The notes under the pieces were generated by a model that was given only the letters and a program-made list of their open reading frames with translations, had not been told where the DNA came from and ran no database searches. Of a DNA stretch of 64,000 nucleotides, positions 1-9,547 are shown in pieces. This DNA comes from Streptomyces aurantiogriseus. GTDB taxonomy: Bacteria; Actinomycetota; Actinomycetes; Streptomycetales; Streptomycetaceae. Location: NCBI RefSeq assembly GCF_014649375.1, contig NZ_BMSX01000034.1, forward strand, positions 1 to 64,000, given 5' to 3'. A program made the position numbers and the translations under genes. Every line of letters begins with the position of its first letter. Position 1 is the stretch's first letter.

Positions 1-362
1 CCTTTCCGGCGTTTCTGACTCTATCAGATCCTTTCGGCGCTGATTCCCCGTCAGAGGGGGTTGTCCTCCCGGCCGCTGGGCCGTTCCGACGAGTGAGACT
101 TTAGCGGATTCCCGGCTCCCGAAGCCAATCGGGGCCTGCGTCCTTTCGAACGCGGATTCCTCATTTCGCGAATACGCACGCCAATGACACGACGGCAGCC
201 GAATCGACTGCTCGTCGAGGAGTGGTTGGTACTTGCGGAATGGCTGCCCGGGGACCGACCGTGGTCGGCGCTCACGTCGGACAACCCGGAGAACACTACG
301 TATCTGTCCTGGGTGTGTCAACTCTCGTCCCGAGGGCACCCCTGAGGCGTACTCTGGGGGAC
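1..362. other. Non-coding stretch ahead of the trp leader
   Basis: No open reading frame here looks like a real gene. The short frames on both strands are arginine/serine-rich and have no ribosome site. The right-hand part must hold the promoter for the leader transcript that begins upstream of the leader peptide, but I could not pick one convincing -35/-10 pair by eye. Confidence 0.5.
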
Positions 363-404
363 ATGACTACGCGTACGTGCACCCAGCAGTGGTGGGCCGC
401 CTGA
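363..404 (+). CDS. Trp-rich leader peptide of the trpS attenuator
   Basis: Thirteen codons encode MTTRTCTQQWWAA and end in TGA, preceded by a G-rich ribosome site (GGGGG just before the ATG). Two consecutive TGG tryptophan codons lie at 390-395, immediately before the first arm of an RNA hairpin. This is the classic layout of a ribosome-sensed attenuator: when charged tRNA-Trp is scarce the ribosome stalls on the Trp codons and changes folding of the downstream RNA. An auxiliary, indolmycin-resistant tryptophanyl-tRNA synthetase gene of S. coelicolor is known to be controlled this way, and the gene following this leader is trpS. The peptide itself probably has no other function. Confidence 0.88.
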   Translation: MTTRTCTQQWWAA

Positions 405-440
405 CGGCGGCCGGACTCACGTATGCACTCAACGGCCGCC
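395..440 (+). promoter_or_regulatory. Competing hairpins (pause/antiterminator) of the trpS attenuator
   Basis: Arm 1, GGCCGCC (395-401), pairs with arm 2, GGCGGCC (406-412), around a TGAC loop that contains the leader stop codon. Arm 2 can instead pair with arm 3, GGCCGCC (434-440), which is the left half of the terminator. A ribosome stalled at 390-395 would cover arm 1, free arm 2 to pair with arm 3, and so prevent the terminator. The three arms are exact complements, so the switch can be read directly from sequence. Confidence 0.85.
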
Positions 441-460
441 GCCTCGGCGGCCGTTCTCGT
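431..460 (+). terminator. Attenuator terminator before trpS
   Basis: A perfect 10-bp stem, AACGGCCGCC (431-440) with GGCGGCCGTT (446-455), closes a GCCTC loop and is followed by a pyrimidine-rich run. It lies between the leader peptide and trpS, and is the default stop when the leader is translated without stalling. Confidence 0.85.
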
Positions 461-518
461 TTCTCCCTCCTGAGGGTCGGCCGGCCGGGTGCGGCGGCCT
501 CGACCAGGAGGTGGAGAG

Positions 519-1544
519 ATGAAGCGGGTCTTCAGCGGGGTCAAGCCGACCGGGCATCTGACGCTGGGGAACTACCTGGGGGCCATGCGGCAGTGGGCTG
601 CGGTCGATCAGCACCGGGCGGACGCGCTGTTCTGTGTCGTCGATCTGCATGCGCTGACCGTCCATCACGATCCGGCGCGGGTGCGTCGGCTCAGTCGGCA
701 GACGGCCACGTTGCTGCTGGCGGCGGGGCTGGATCCGCAGCTGTGCACGCTGTTCGTGCAGAGTCATGTGGATGAGCACGCGCGGCTGTCGTACCTGCTG
801 GAGTGTGTGGCCACCGACGGCGAGATGCGGCGGATGATCCAGTACAAGGAGAAGGCCGCGCGGGAGCGCGAGCGGGGTGGGAGTGTGCGGCTGTCGCTGC
901 TGACCTATCCGGTGCTGATGGCGGCGGACATCCTGGCGTACGGGACGGATGAGGTGCCTGTGGGGGACGACCAGGCGCAGCACGTGGAGCTGACCCGGGA
1001 TCTCGCGCTGCGGTTCAACCAGCGGTACGGGCAGACGTTCGTGGTGCCGAGGGCCACGCACCCGCCGGTGGCGGCGCGGGTGATGAACCTGCAGGAACCG
1101 ACGTCGAAGATGGGGAAGAGCGAGGACTTCGGGCCGGGCATCGTTTATCTGCTGGATGAGCCGGACGTGGTGCGGAAGAAGGTCATGCGGGCCGTGACCG
1201 ACAGCGGGCGGGAGGTCGTCTACGACCGGGAGGGACGGCCCGGGGTCGCGAATCTGCTGGAGATCCTCGCCGCGTGTACGGGTGGGAACCCGGAGGAGCT
1301 GGCGGTCGTATATCAGTCGTACGGCGATCTGAAGAAGGACACGGCGGAGGCTGTGGTGGAGGTCCTCAGGCCGGTGCAGGTCAGGCACCAGGAGTTGTGC
1401 GCTGACCCGGTGTATGTGGAGGGGGTGTTGCGGGAGGGTGCGGAGAAGGCGCGGGCGATGGCCCGGCCGGTCGTGGATGCCGCTTATCGCGCGATCGGGC
1501 TGCTGCCGCCGGTGGCGGAGCCGGTGCTGAACGCGGCTCGGTAG
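519..1544 (+). CDS. trpS: Tryptophanyl-tRNA synthetase (auxiliary, attenuator-controlled)
   Basis: A 341-residue class Ic synthetase that charges tRNA-Trp with tryptophan in the cytoplasm. The HIGH-type motif is TGHLTLGN (residues 11-18), the family segment GDDQAQHVELTR is at 149-160, and the KMSKS-type motif is KMGKS at 197-201. Length is normal for bacterial TrpRS. The ATG at 519 was chosen over an in-frame upstream codon at 489 because AGGAGG lies just before it and the family starts at this point. The Trp-codon leader and terminator upstream indicate it is induced when charged tRNA-Trp is scarce. By analogy with S. coelicolor it is probably the second, indolmycin-tolerant enzyme; resistance is inferred, not read from residues. 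The 3' end overlaps the convergent regulator gene by 61 bp. Confidence 0.95.
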   Translation: MKRVFSGVKPTGHLTLGNYLGAMRQWAAVDQHRADALFCVVDLHALTVHHDPARVRRLSRQTATLLLAAGLDPQLCTLFVQSHVDEHARLSYLLECVATDGEMRRMIQYKEKAARERERGGSVRLSLLTYPVLMAADILAYGTDEVPVGDDQAQHVELTRDLALRFNQRYGQTFVVPRATHPPVAARVMNLQEPTSKMGKSEDFGPGIVYLLDEPDVVRKKVMRAVTDSGREVVYDREGRPGVANLLEILAACTGGNPEELAVVYQSYGDLKKDTAEAVVEVLRPVQVRHQELCADPVYVEGVLREGAEKARAMARPVVDAAYRAIGLLPPVAEPVLNAAR

Positions 1545-2503
1545 GCGCGAGGGCTGGTGGCGAGGCGCGATGCGAAGTGCTGACGCATCGTGACCTCGCT
1601 GCCGAAGCCGGCGCGGCGGGCGACCTCGGGGATGGGGAGGTCGGTGCGTTCGAGGAGTTTCTGGGCTGCGGCGAGGCGCTGGTCGAGGAGCCAGCGGAGG
1701 GGGGTGGTGCCGGTGGCTGCCGTGAAGTGGCGGGCGAAGCTGCGTGGGGACATACCGGCGTGTGCCGCCAGGTCGGCGACGGTGAGTGGTTCGTGGAGAT
1801 GGCGCAGGGTGTGTTCGCGTACGGCGGCGAGGGTGTCGGCGTCGCGGTCCGTGTGAGGGGTGGGGTGCTCGATGAACTGGGCCTGGGTGCCTGTGCGGAA
1901 GGGGGCGGTGACCATCGAGCGGGCGATGGTGGCGGCCGCCTCGGCGCCGTGTGCCGTGCGGACGAGGTGGAGGCAGAGGTCGATGCCGGCCGCGGTGCCG
2001 GCGGCGGTCCAGATGTTGTCGTCCTCGATGAAGAGGGCGTCGGGGACGACGGTGACATGGGGGTGGTGGGCGCGGAGGAGGGCGATGAGGTTCCAGTGGG
2101 TGATCGCTCGGCGGCCGTCGAGGAGGCCGGCCTGGGCGAGGGTGAAGGCGCCGCCGCAGAGGGCGGCGATGGTGGTGCCGCGGGCGTGGGCGCGGCGGAG
2201 GGCGTCGAGGACGGGGGCGGGTGCGGGGGTGAGGTGGTCGTCGAGTCCGGGGATCAGGATCAGATCGGCCTTGGGCAGCCAGGAGAGGGTGCGGTCGGGG
2301 TGGAGGGCCAGGCCGCCGCGCATGGGGATGGGTGTGGTGGTGTCGGTGGCGACGCGGCGCAGGTCGAAGGCGGGGGCGCCGCGGTCGGTGCGGTCGGCGC
2401 CCCAGACCTCGGTGATGACGGAGACGTCGAAGGCGCGGATGCCGGGGAAGGCGACGAGGGCTACGCGATACGGGGTCTTCCGGGCTTCCTCCAGGAGCGG
2501 CAT
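1484..2503 (-). CDS. GlxA-family transcriptional regulator (DJ-1/PfpI + AraC)
   Basis: 339 residues. The N-terminal half is a DJ-1/PfpI-like fold (about 12-185) with the nucleophile-elbow-like stretch AALCGGAFTLAQAGLL around Cys116. The C-terminal 100 residues are a double helix-turn-helix AraC DNA-binding domain (VADLAAHAGMSPRSFARHF and EVARRAGFGSEVTMRQHF). This architecture defines the GlxA/FtrA regulators, in which the DJ-1 part is usually a sensor rather than an enzyme. It is divergent from the cysteine hydrolase at 2579 with a 75-bp gap, so regulation of that hydrolase is the simplest idea. Ligand unknown. Confidence 0.9.
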   Translation of the reverse strand: MPLLEEARKTPYRVALVAFPGIRAFDVSVITEVWGADRTDRGAPAFDLRRVATDTTTPIPMRGGLALHPDRTLSWLPKADLILIPGLDDHLTPAPAPVLDALRRAHARGTTIAALCGGAFTLAQAGLLDGRRAITHWNLIALLRAHHPHVTVVPDALFIEDDNIWTAAGTAAGIDLCLHLVRTAHGAEAAATIARSMVTAPFRTGTQAQFIEHPTPHTDRDADTLAAVREHTLRHLHEPLTVADLAAHAGMSPRSFARHFTAATGTTPLRWLLDQRLAAAQKLLERTDLPIPEVARRAGFGSEVTMRQHFASRLATSPRAYRAAFSTGSATGGSSPIAR

Positions 2504-2578
2504 GAGTGGCAGTAAACCATCGATCGCTGTCTTTCTGCCCTCTGGGGAGGCTGCCGGTGCGGCGGCAGGATCGTGGGC

Positions 2579-3163
2579 ATGGAGATTTCACAGAACGCGG
2601 CACTGCTGGTCGTGGACGTGCAGAAGGGCTTCGACGAGGCCGGCTTCTGGGGGCCTCGGAACAACCCCGGGGCCGATGACAACATCGCTTCGCTCATCGA
2701 CGTGTGGCAGGCGTCGGGGCGGCCGGTCGTCTTCGTACGGCACGACTCGTCGAAGCCGGAGTCGCCGCTGCGGGCTGGGTACGAGGGGAACGGCTTCAAG
2801 GAGTACGTGGAGGAGCGGCGTGGGAAGGGGGCCGGGCCGGAGCTGTTCGTCACGAAGACCGTGAACTCGGCCTTCTACGGGACGCCGGATCTGGACGCCT
2901 GGTTGAGGGCGGAAGGGGTCTCGCAGGTCGTGGTGGCCGGGATCCAGACCAACATGTGCGTGGAGACGACCGCGCGGATGGGCGGGAATCTGGGGTACGA
3001 GGTCGTGGTCGCCTACGACGCCACGTACACCTTCGACCTGGAGGGGCCGTTCGGCTGGCGGCGGAGCGCGGAGGAGGTGGCGCAGGCGTCGGCGGTGTCG
3101 CTGCACGGGGGCGGGTTCGCGCGGGTGGTGACCACGGAGGAGGTGGTGAGCGCGGCGAAGTGA
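2579..3163 (+). CDS. Isochorismatase-family cysteine hydrolase
   Basis: 194 residues with the Asp-Lys-Cys catalytic triad of the isochorismatase/nicotinamidase superfamily: Asp13 in VVDVQKGF, Lys93 in VTKTVNSAF, and Cys127 in GIQTNMCVETTAR, followed by the usual cis-peptide region. Start at ATG 2579 rather than GTG 2573 because of the spacing from the AGGA ribosome site. Such enzymes cleave amides or related bonds in small molecules; the substrate cannot be told from sequence. It is paired head to head with the GlxA-type regulator, a common arrangement in Streptomyces. Confidence 0.9.
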   Translation: MEISQNAALLVVDVQKGFDEAGFWGPRNNPGADDNIASLIDVWQASGRPVVFVRHDSSKPESPLRAGYEGNGFKEYVEERRGKGAGPELFVTKTVNSAFYGTPDLDAWLRAEGVSQVVVAGIQTNMCVETTARMGGNLGYEVVVAYDATYTFDLEGPFGWRRSAEEVAQASAVSLHGGGFARVVTTEEVVSAAK

Positions 3164-3179
3164 CCGCCCCCGGCGGGCG

Positions 3180-3992
3180 TCAGTCCTTGGTGCCGGAGGC
3201 CAGTTCGCGGCTGCGGTCGCGGGCGGCTTCGAGGGCGGCGATGAGGGCGGCTCGTACGCCGTGGTTCTCGAGTTCGCGGATGGCGTTGATGGTGGTGCCG
3301 GCCGGTGAGGTGACGTTCTCGCGCAGCTTGACCGGATGTTCGCCGCTGTCGCGGAGCATCGTGGCGGCGCCGATCGCGGACTGGACGATGAGGTCGTGGG
3401 CCTTGTCGCGAGGCAGGCCGAGCAGGATGCCGGCGTCCGTCATGGCTTCGACCAGGTAGAAGAAGTACGCCGGGCCGGAGCCGGACAGGGCGGTGCAGGC
3501 GTCCTGCTGGGACTCGGGGACGCGGAGGGTCTTGCCCACGGCGCCGAAGATCTCCTCGGTGTGGGCGAGGTCGGCCTCGCTGGCGTGGCTGCCGGCGGAG
3601 ATGACGGACATGGCCTCGTCGACGAGGGCGGGGGTGTTCGTCATGACGCGGACGACCGGGACGCCGCTGGTGAGGCGGTCCTCGATGAAGGCGGTGGTGA
3701 TGCCGGCGGCCCCGCTGATGACCAGGCGGCCGGCGGGGACGTGGGGGGCGAGTTCGTCGAGGAGGGTGCCCATGTCCTGCGGCTTGACCGTGAGGATGAG
3801 GGTGTCGGCGGTCTTGGCGGCCTCGGCGTTGGTGACGGGGGTGACGCCGTAGCGGGTGCGGAGCTCTTCGGCGCGGTCGGCGCGGCGGGCGGTGACGAGG
3901 AGGTCGGCGGGGGGCCAGCCGCCTCGGAGCATTCCGCTGAGCAGGGCTTCGCCGATCTTGCCGGTGCCGAGGACTGCGACTTTCTGGGTCAT
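3180..3992 (-). CDS. proC: Pyrroline-5-carboxylate reductase
   Basis: 270 residues; performs the last step of proline synthesis, reducing 1-pyrroline-5-carboxylate with NAD(P)H. The N-terminal Rossmann fingerprint is LGTGKIGEALLSGML (about 8-22). The C-terminal part carries the family signatures SGSGPAYFFYLVEAM and TSPAGTTINAIRELENHGVRAAL. GGAGGG precedes the ATG by 10 nt. It converges with the cysteine hydrolase gene across 16 bp and shows no operon partner, as is usual for proC in Streptomyces. Confidence 0.96.
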   Translation of the reverse strand: MTQKVAVLGTGKIGEALLSGMLRGGWPPADLLVTARRADRAEELRTRYGVTPVTNAEAAKTADTLILTVKPQDMGTLLDELAPHVPAGRLVISGAAGITTAFIEDRLTSGVPVVRVMTNTPALVDEAMSVISAGSHASEADLAHTEEIFGAVGKTLRVPESQQDACTALSGSGPAYFFYLVEAMTDAGILLGLPRDKAHDLIVQSAIGAATMLRDSGEHPVKLRENVTSPAGTTINAIRELENHGVRAALIAALEAARDRSRELASGTKD

Positions 3993-4157
3993 GGCTGGGG
4001 TGCCCTCCGGGGGTTTGCGTCGTCCTTCGTCATCCTCGCATCGGAGGGTGGGGTGTGGCTTGGGTGTCCGGTGGGCGGACGTGGGTTGGTGGGTTGCCGT
4101 CCAGGGTTTCTCCCCCTCCGCCCTCGCCTTTCCCGTCCCTGGGGGCTGCGCCCCCGC

Positions 4158-4927
4158 TCACGCGGTTCGGCGTCGCAGGGTGGCCGCTCCCAAGCCCAGT
4201 ACCAGCAGTGCGCAGCCCGCCACGATCAGGACGTCGCGGAGGAAGGTGGCGGTCATGTCCGTGTGGTTGAGGACCTCGTTCATGCCGTCGACGGCGTAGG
4301 ACATGGGGAGGGCGTTGGAGAGGCCTTCCAGGACCGGGTGCATGGCGTCCCGTGGGGTGAAGAGGCCGCAGAGGAGGATTTGGGGGAAGATCACCGCCGG
4401 CATGAACTGGACGGCCTGGAATTCGGAGGCCGCGAAGGCTGAGACGAAGAGGCCGAGGGCGGTGCCCAGGAGGGCGTCGAGGAGAGCGACCAGGAGGAGG
4501 AGCCAGGGGCTTCCCGTCACGTCCAGGTCGAGGAACCAGAGCGCGAGGCCGGTGGCGAGGGCGGACTGGATGATCGCGAGGGTGCCGAAGGCGAGGGCGT
4601 AGCCGGCGATCAGGTCGGCCTTGCCGAGGGGGAGGGCGAGGAGGCGTTCGAGGGTGCCCGAGGTGCGTTCGCGCAGGGTGGCGATGGAGGTGACCAGGAA
4701 CATCGTGATCAGCGGGAAGATGCCCAGGAGGGACGCGCCGATGCTGTCGAAGGTGCGCGGGTTGCCGTCGAAGACGTAGCGGAGCAGGAACAGCATCACG
4801 CACGGGATGAGGATCATCAGGGCGATCGTGCGGGGGTCGTGGCGGAGTTGGCGCAGGACTCGGGCGGCGGTGGCGGTGGTGCGGGAGAGGTTGAAGGGGG
4901 TGGTGGGTGCGGAGCGTGTGCGCGTGG

Positions 4928-4931
<4 letters not shown>
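4158..4931 (-). CDS. ABC-2 type transporter permease
   Basis: 257 residues with about six membrane segments, starting with IALMILIPCVMLFLLRYVF near residue 37. It has the ABC-2 hallmark of a large first loop followed by ATLRERTSGTLERLLALPLGKADLIAGYAL, a cytoplasmic coupling region. The start codon overlaps the ATPase stop codon (ATGA at 4928-4931), so the two are translationally coupled and form one exporter. The likely role is efflux of a drug or lipid-like compound; the substrate is unknown. Confidence 0.92.
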
Positions 4932-5743
<812 letters not shown>

Positions 5744-5984
5744 GCGGTGAACAATCTCTCCGGGGTGGGGGGCCGTCAAGTGGAGTGCGTGGTGTGGCGC
5801 AGGCGCACGGCGGCGCGAAGGGGAGGCGGACGGTCCGGTTCGCGTGCCTCCCTGTCCATCCAGTGACACCCCGTTTCGGCTGCGCGGATTCGTTCCGCCT
5901 GTCGACAATGGGATTCAGTTCGCCGCTGCCTCCCCCGTCGCGGCGCCCACGCATCTCCCGTTTCCGACCGGAGGTGCTGTCGTC

Positions 5985-7457
5985 ATGCGCCGTGGTGTCC
6001 ACAAGGCCGATCTGTTCGCTTCACTCGTCGTCTTCCTCGTCGCGCTGCCCCTGTGCGTGGGCGTCGCCCTGGCCTCCGGTGTACCCGCCGAACTGGGGCT
6101 GGTCACCGGGATCGTCGGCGGGCTCGTCGCCGGGGCGCTGCCCGGCAGCAGTCTGCAGGTGAGCGGGCCGGCGGCCGGGCTGACCGTCCTCGTCCACGAG
6201 GCCGTGCGCGCGTACGGCCTGGAGGCGCTCGGGGTGCTCGTGCTCAGCGCCGGGCTGGTGCAGCTCGGGCTCGGGGCGCTGCGGCTCGGGCGGTGGTTCC
6301 GGGCCGTGTCCGTGGCCGTCGTGCAGGGGATGCTCGCCGGCATCGGGCTGGTGCTGGTCGCCGGGCAGGTGTACGCCCTCGGGGACGCGGCCGCGCCGGC
6401 GGGCGGGCTCGGGAAGCTCGCCGGGCTGGTGTCGCTGCCGGGGCGGGTGGATCCGATGGCGTTGTCAGTGGGGGGTGCCACCATGGTCGTGTCGCTGCTG
6501 TGGGGGCGGTGGCGGCGGGGTGCGCGGCTGGTTCCGGCGCCCCTCGTGGCGGTGGCCCTGGCGGCGGCGGTGACCGGGGTGTTCGACCTGGACGTGCGGC
6601 GGGTGCAGGTCCAGGGGCTGTGGGAGGCCGTGCGGGTGCCGCAGGCGGCGGACTTCGGGCGGCTGACGGAAGTGGGGGTGATCGGGACCGTTGTGGCGTT
6701 CGCGTTGATCGCTTCGGCGGAGTCGCTGTTCAGCGCGGCGGCGGTGGACCGGCTGCATCAGGGGAGGAGAACGCACTACGACCGGGAGTTGATGGCGCAG
6801 GGCGCGGGGAACGCCGTGTGCGGGCTGCTGGGCGCGCTGCCGATGACGGCCGTCATCGTGCGGAGCGCGGCGAACGTGCAGGCCGGGGCGCGGACCAAGG
6901 CCTCGCGGGTGCTGCACGGCGTGTGGCTGCTGCTGTTCACGGCCGTCGTGCCCGCGGTGCTCGGAGTGATCCCGGTCGCGGCGCTGGCCGCGTTGCTCGT
7001 GTACGCCGGCTGCAAGCTCGTGCCGGTGCGGGAGGTGCGGAAGCTGTGGCGCGGGCATCGGGGTGAGGTGCTGGTACTGGGGGTGACGGCGGTGGCGATC
7101 GTCGTCGGGAACCTGTTCGAGGGGGTGCTGATCGGGCTGGCGCTGGCCGTGGCCAAGACGGCGTGGGAGATCAGCCATGTGCAGGTGGAGACCGAGGACT
7201 GCGGGGACACCGGGATCGTCGTCCGGGTGGTGGGGCACGCGACGTTTCTGCGGCTGCCGAAGCTGTTGGACGCGCTGGACGCGTTGGAGGTGTCGGCGCG
7301 GGATCGGGAGGTGCGGTTGGACCTGGGCGGGCTTCGGCATGTGGACCACGCCTGCGCGGCGGCCTTGGAGGGGTGGGCCGCCGCGCGGGGACGGCGCGGT
7401 CCGCACCGTCAGGGGGAGGATCAGGGGCGAGTGGCGAGCAGCAACTCGACGTCGTAG
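5985..7457 (+). CDS. SulP-family anion transporter with STAS domain
   Basis: 490 residues. A membrane domain of ten or more segments begins at ADLFASLVVFLVALPLCVGVALASGVPAE, the typical SulP/SLC26 opening, and contains the SSLQVSGPAAGL stretch. From about residue 395 a cytoplasmic STAS domain follows, shortened and ending in a basic tail. SulP proteins carry sulfate, bicarbonate or dicarboxylates; there is no carbonic anhydrase beside it to suggest which. GGAGG lies 10 nt before the ATG. The last 37 bp overlap the convergent methyltransferase gene. Confidence 0.9.
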   Translation: MRRGVHKADLFASLVVFLVALPLCVGVALASGVPAELGLVTGIVGGLVAGALPGSSLQVSGPAAGLTVLVHEAVRAYGLEALGVLVLSAGLVQLGLGALRLGRWFRAVSVAVVQGMLAGIGLVLVAGQVYALGDAAAPAGGLGKLAGLVSLPGRVDPMALSVGGATMVVSLLWGRWRRGARLVPAPLVAVALAAAVTGVFDLDVRRVQVQGLWEAVRVPQAADFGRLTEVGVIGTVVAFALIASAESLFSAAAVDRLHQGRRTHYDRELMAQGAGNAVCGLLGALPMTAVIVRSAANVQAGARTKASRVLHGVWLLLFTAVVPAVLGVIPVAALAALLVYAGCKLVPVREVRKLWRGHRGEVLVLGVTAVAIVVGNLFEGVLIGLALAVAKTAWEISHVQVETEDCGDTGIVVRVVGHATFLRLPKLLDALDALEVSARDREVRLDLGGLRHVDHACAAALEGWAAARGRRGPHRQGEDQGRVASSNSTS

Positions 7458-8191
7458 GTCTCCTCGACGGTGCCGTCCGGGAAGGCGGCCAGGAGGTGGC
7501 GGCGTTCCTCGGCGAGGAAGGCGGCGGCGCTCTCCTTGCCGTGGGCCAGAAAGACCGAACGGCTGCCGATGTTGGCCAGGTGCGTGTCGAGAGGGACGCG
7601 GCGGCTCCAGCGGACCCGGCGGCGGGCGAAGTCGAGGAGGCCGGTGGGTTCGCCGAGGGCGGTGTGGGTGCCGTCGCCGTTCGTCCCGACGACCTGGTCG
7701 ATGCCGAAGTGGCCCTGGATGCGCTTCAACTGCGCGTCGATCCACGGCACATCGACGGCGCTGGTGTTCCACCACAGCGCCAGGGCGCCGCCCGGGCGCA
7801 GCACACGCAGGGCCTCCGGGACCGAGCGGGCCTGGTCGGTCCAGTGCCAGGACTGGGCGTAGGTGAGGAAGTCGAGGGAGGCGTCGGCGAGGGGGAGGTG
7901 GTTGCCGTCGCCGCGGACGATCGGCACGTCGGGCAGGGCACGGCGGAACTGCGCCGCCATGCCGTCCCCGGGTTCGACGGCGAGGACGTCGGCGCCGCGG
8001 GCGCGCAGCAGGGCGGTCGCGATGCCCGTCCCCGCGCCGATGTCGGCGACGCGGGCGCCGGCGAGGGGGCGGCCTGCCAGGTCCTCGACCGCGTCGAAGA
8101 GCGCGGCCGGGTAGGAGGGGCGACTGGCGGCGTACTGCGCTGCGGCGGAGTTGAAGGAGTGGGCTCGGGTGATGGGGGAGGGGGCCGTCAT
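7421..8191 (-). CDS. Class I SAM-dependent methyltransferase
   Basis: 256 residues with the Rossmann methyltransferase core: motif I VADIGAGTGIATALL (about 48-62), the acidic end of strand 2 at VLAVEPGDGM, and LDFLTYAQSWHWTD then VLRPGGALALWW as motifs II-III. It is closest to the UbiE/Methyltransf_11 class of small-molecule methyltransferases. The start at 8191 (MTAPSPITRAHSF) begins where the family's conserved helix does; the frame stays open upstream but encodes low-complexity sequence. Substrate unknown. Confidence 0.86.
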   Translation of the reverse strand: MTAPSPITRAHSFNSAAAQYAASRPSYPAALFDAVEDLAGRPLAGARVADIGAGTGIATALLRARGADVLAVEPGDGMAAQFRRALPDVPIVRGDGNHLPLADASLDFLTYAQSWHWTDQARSVPEALRVLRPGGALALWWNTSAVDVPWIDAQLKRIQGHFGIDQVVGTNGDGTHTALGEPTGLLDFARRRVRWSRRVPLDTHLANIGSRSVFLAHGKESAAAFLAEERRHLLAAFPDGTVEETYDVELLLATRP

Positions 8192-8480
8192 GAGGTCATC
8201 GTGGCGGGGGTCGGGTGGGGAGGTAAACGGATGTGGTGGAGGTTGGCTGGGGAGAGGCTGGACGCGGAGAAGCGGAGCTGTGGGTTTCGCGGTGCCGGCC
8301 GGGGGGCTGGGCATGGAGGAGGGGCGTGTCGCCGTTCGGGGCGGTGAGGGTGTGAGCGTGGTGGCGGTCGGCGTCGCGTACCTGGTCCGGCTGATGCGTC
8401 GCACGGCCGTGAGACGGGGAAGGGCCGGTCGAACGTTCGGTGGCGCGGGCTCCGCGTCGGTGCGTCGTTCGTGCCGTCGT

Positions 8481-9005
8481 TCAGGAGCGGCGGCGCTTCT
8501 TCGAGGGGTTGCGAGTACGGCGGGCGGTGCGGCGTTCGTACTGTTCGCGGGCCGTCTCGTACTCCTCGCGGTGGAGTTTCTCGCCCGGGGCCTCGATGAG
8601 GGAGCGGAAGAAGTGGGCGAGGAGGGAGCCGACGAAGCCGATGGCCAGCAGGCCGCGCAGGGAGGCCTGGCGTTCGGGGTCGGGGCGCTTGGCGAAGCTT
8701 TCCCAGGTGTGCCGGAAGGCCAGGGCGCTGCAGATCGCGAACATCACCACGACCAGCAGGGTCACGAAGCTGCCGATGTCGGCGATCGCGAGGCCCTCGT
8801 AGGCGAAGCGCAGGACGAGGCAGGAGACGGCCGCGGCGGTGAGAGAGCCGACGGCGACGGCGATGCGGCGGGCCGTGTAGCCGCGGTCGTGGTTCACCCA
8901 GGTGGTGCCGAAGAAGCGGAGGGGCTCGGGGCGGGGGCCGGTAGGGCTGCCGCCCTGGCCGGGGGAGCCCGCCGAGGCGTCCGGGGTGCCGATTTCGTCG
9001 CTCAC
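8481..9005 (-). CDS. Three-helix membrane protein of unknown function
   Basis: 174 residues, GTG start. An acidic, glycine-rich N-terminus is followed by three hydrophobic segments (RRIAVAVGSLTAAAVSCLVL, IGSFVTLLVVVMFAICSALAF, LRGLLAIGFVGSLLAHFF) and a highly charged C-terminus ending KKRRRS. I do not recognise a functional family. It stands alone between the methyltransferase and the SH3-like gene. Confidence 0.75.
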   Translation of the reverse strand: MSDEIGTPDASAGSPGQGGSPTGPRPEPLRFFGTTWVNHDRGYTARRIAVAVGSLTAAAVSCLVLRFAYEGLAIADIGSFVTLLVVVMFAICSALAFRHTWESFAKRPDPERQASLRGLLAIGFVGSLLAHFFRSLIEAPGEKLHREEYETAREQYERRTARRTRNPSKKRRRS

Positions 9006-9051
9006 GGGACGATTATGGCTCCGGGTGGGGGCGGGCTCCCCGGGGGGTGCG

Positions 9052-9366
9052 TCAGGCGCAGCGCGGTGCGATGTAGCCGTCGCTGCCCGTGCGGACGTAC
9101 GCGTCCGAGACGAACTGGCTGTCGGCGATGTTGTCCCAGATATTCGTCGTACCGTACGGGCCGGTCACCGTGGTGCCCGCCTTCTGGCAGAAGATCGGCA
9201 CCCTCGTGCCCTCGGGCAGGACCTTGACGACCGGGTAGCTGGTGCCGGGGCCGCTGCGGACGTTCAGGCGGACGCCGGGCGCGACCGGGTAGTACGTCAG
9301 GGACGCCGCCGCTACGGCCTCCGCCTCGTCGCTGTTCTCGGCCTCTTCGACATGCTCGACAGACAT
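9052..9366 (-). CDS. Small SH3-domain protein
   Basis: 104 residues. After an acidic N-terminus the sequence contains a bacterial SH3 (SH3b) unit: GVRLNVRSGPGTSYPVVKVLPEGTRVPIFCQKAG, then WDNI and DAYVRTGSDGYIAPRC. A strong GGGGGAGG precedes the ATG at 9366, so I reject the longer frame to 9471. No export signal is visible although this domain type usually binds peptidoglycan; either export is non-classical or the protein works inside. Two cysteines (in FCQKAG and APRC) could form a disulfide. Confidence 0.82.
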   Translation of the reverse strand: MSVEHVEEAENSDEAEAVAAASLTYYPVAPGVRLNVRSGPGTSYPVVKVLPEGTRVPIFCQKAGTTVTGPYGTTNIWDNIADSQFVSDAYVRTGSDGYIAPRCA

Positions 9367-9547
9367 GAAAAACCTCCCCCGTTGAACCCCATGACTGCCA
9401 TGGGGACACGTTCCTTCCCCTGAATCACGACATGAAACACATGTACGCAACTCGCACGTGGAGGCTAGCAAGCCGCCTCGGTCTCGTTCGAGTCATCGAC
9501 TAGGCTCCGTGCGTCGCGCGCGCGGCCGAACAGCACGGGGGTGGTCC

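Noticed and set aside
429..2603. 724-codon minus-strand open frame across trpS and the GlxA gene
   Set aside because: The translation is proline/arginine/histidine-rich, typical of the wrong frame of G+C-rich genes, while other frames give clear trpS and GlxA products.
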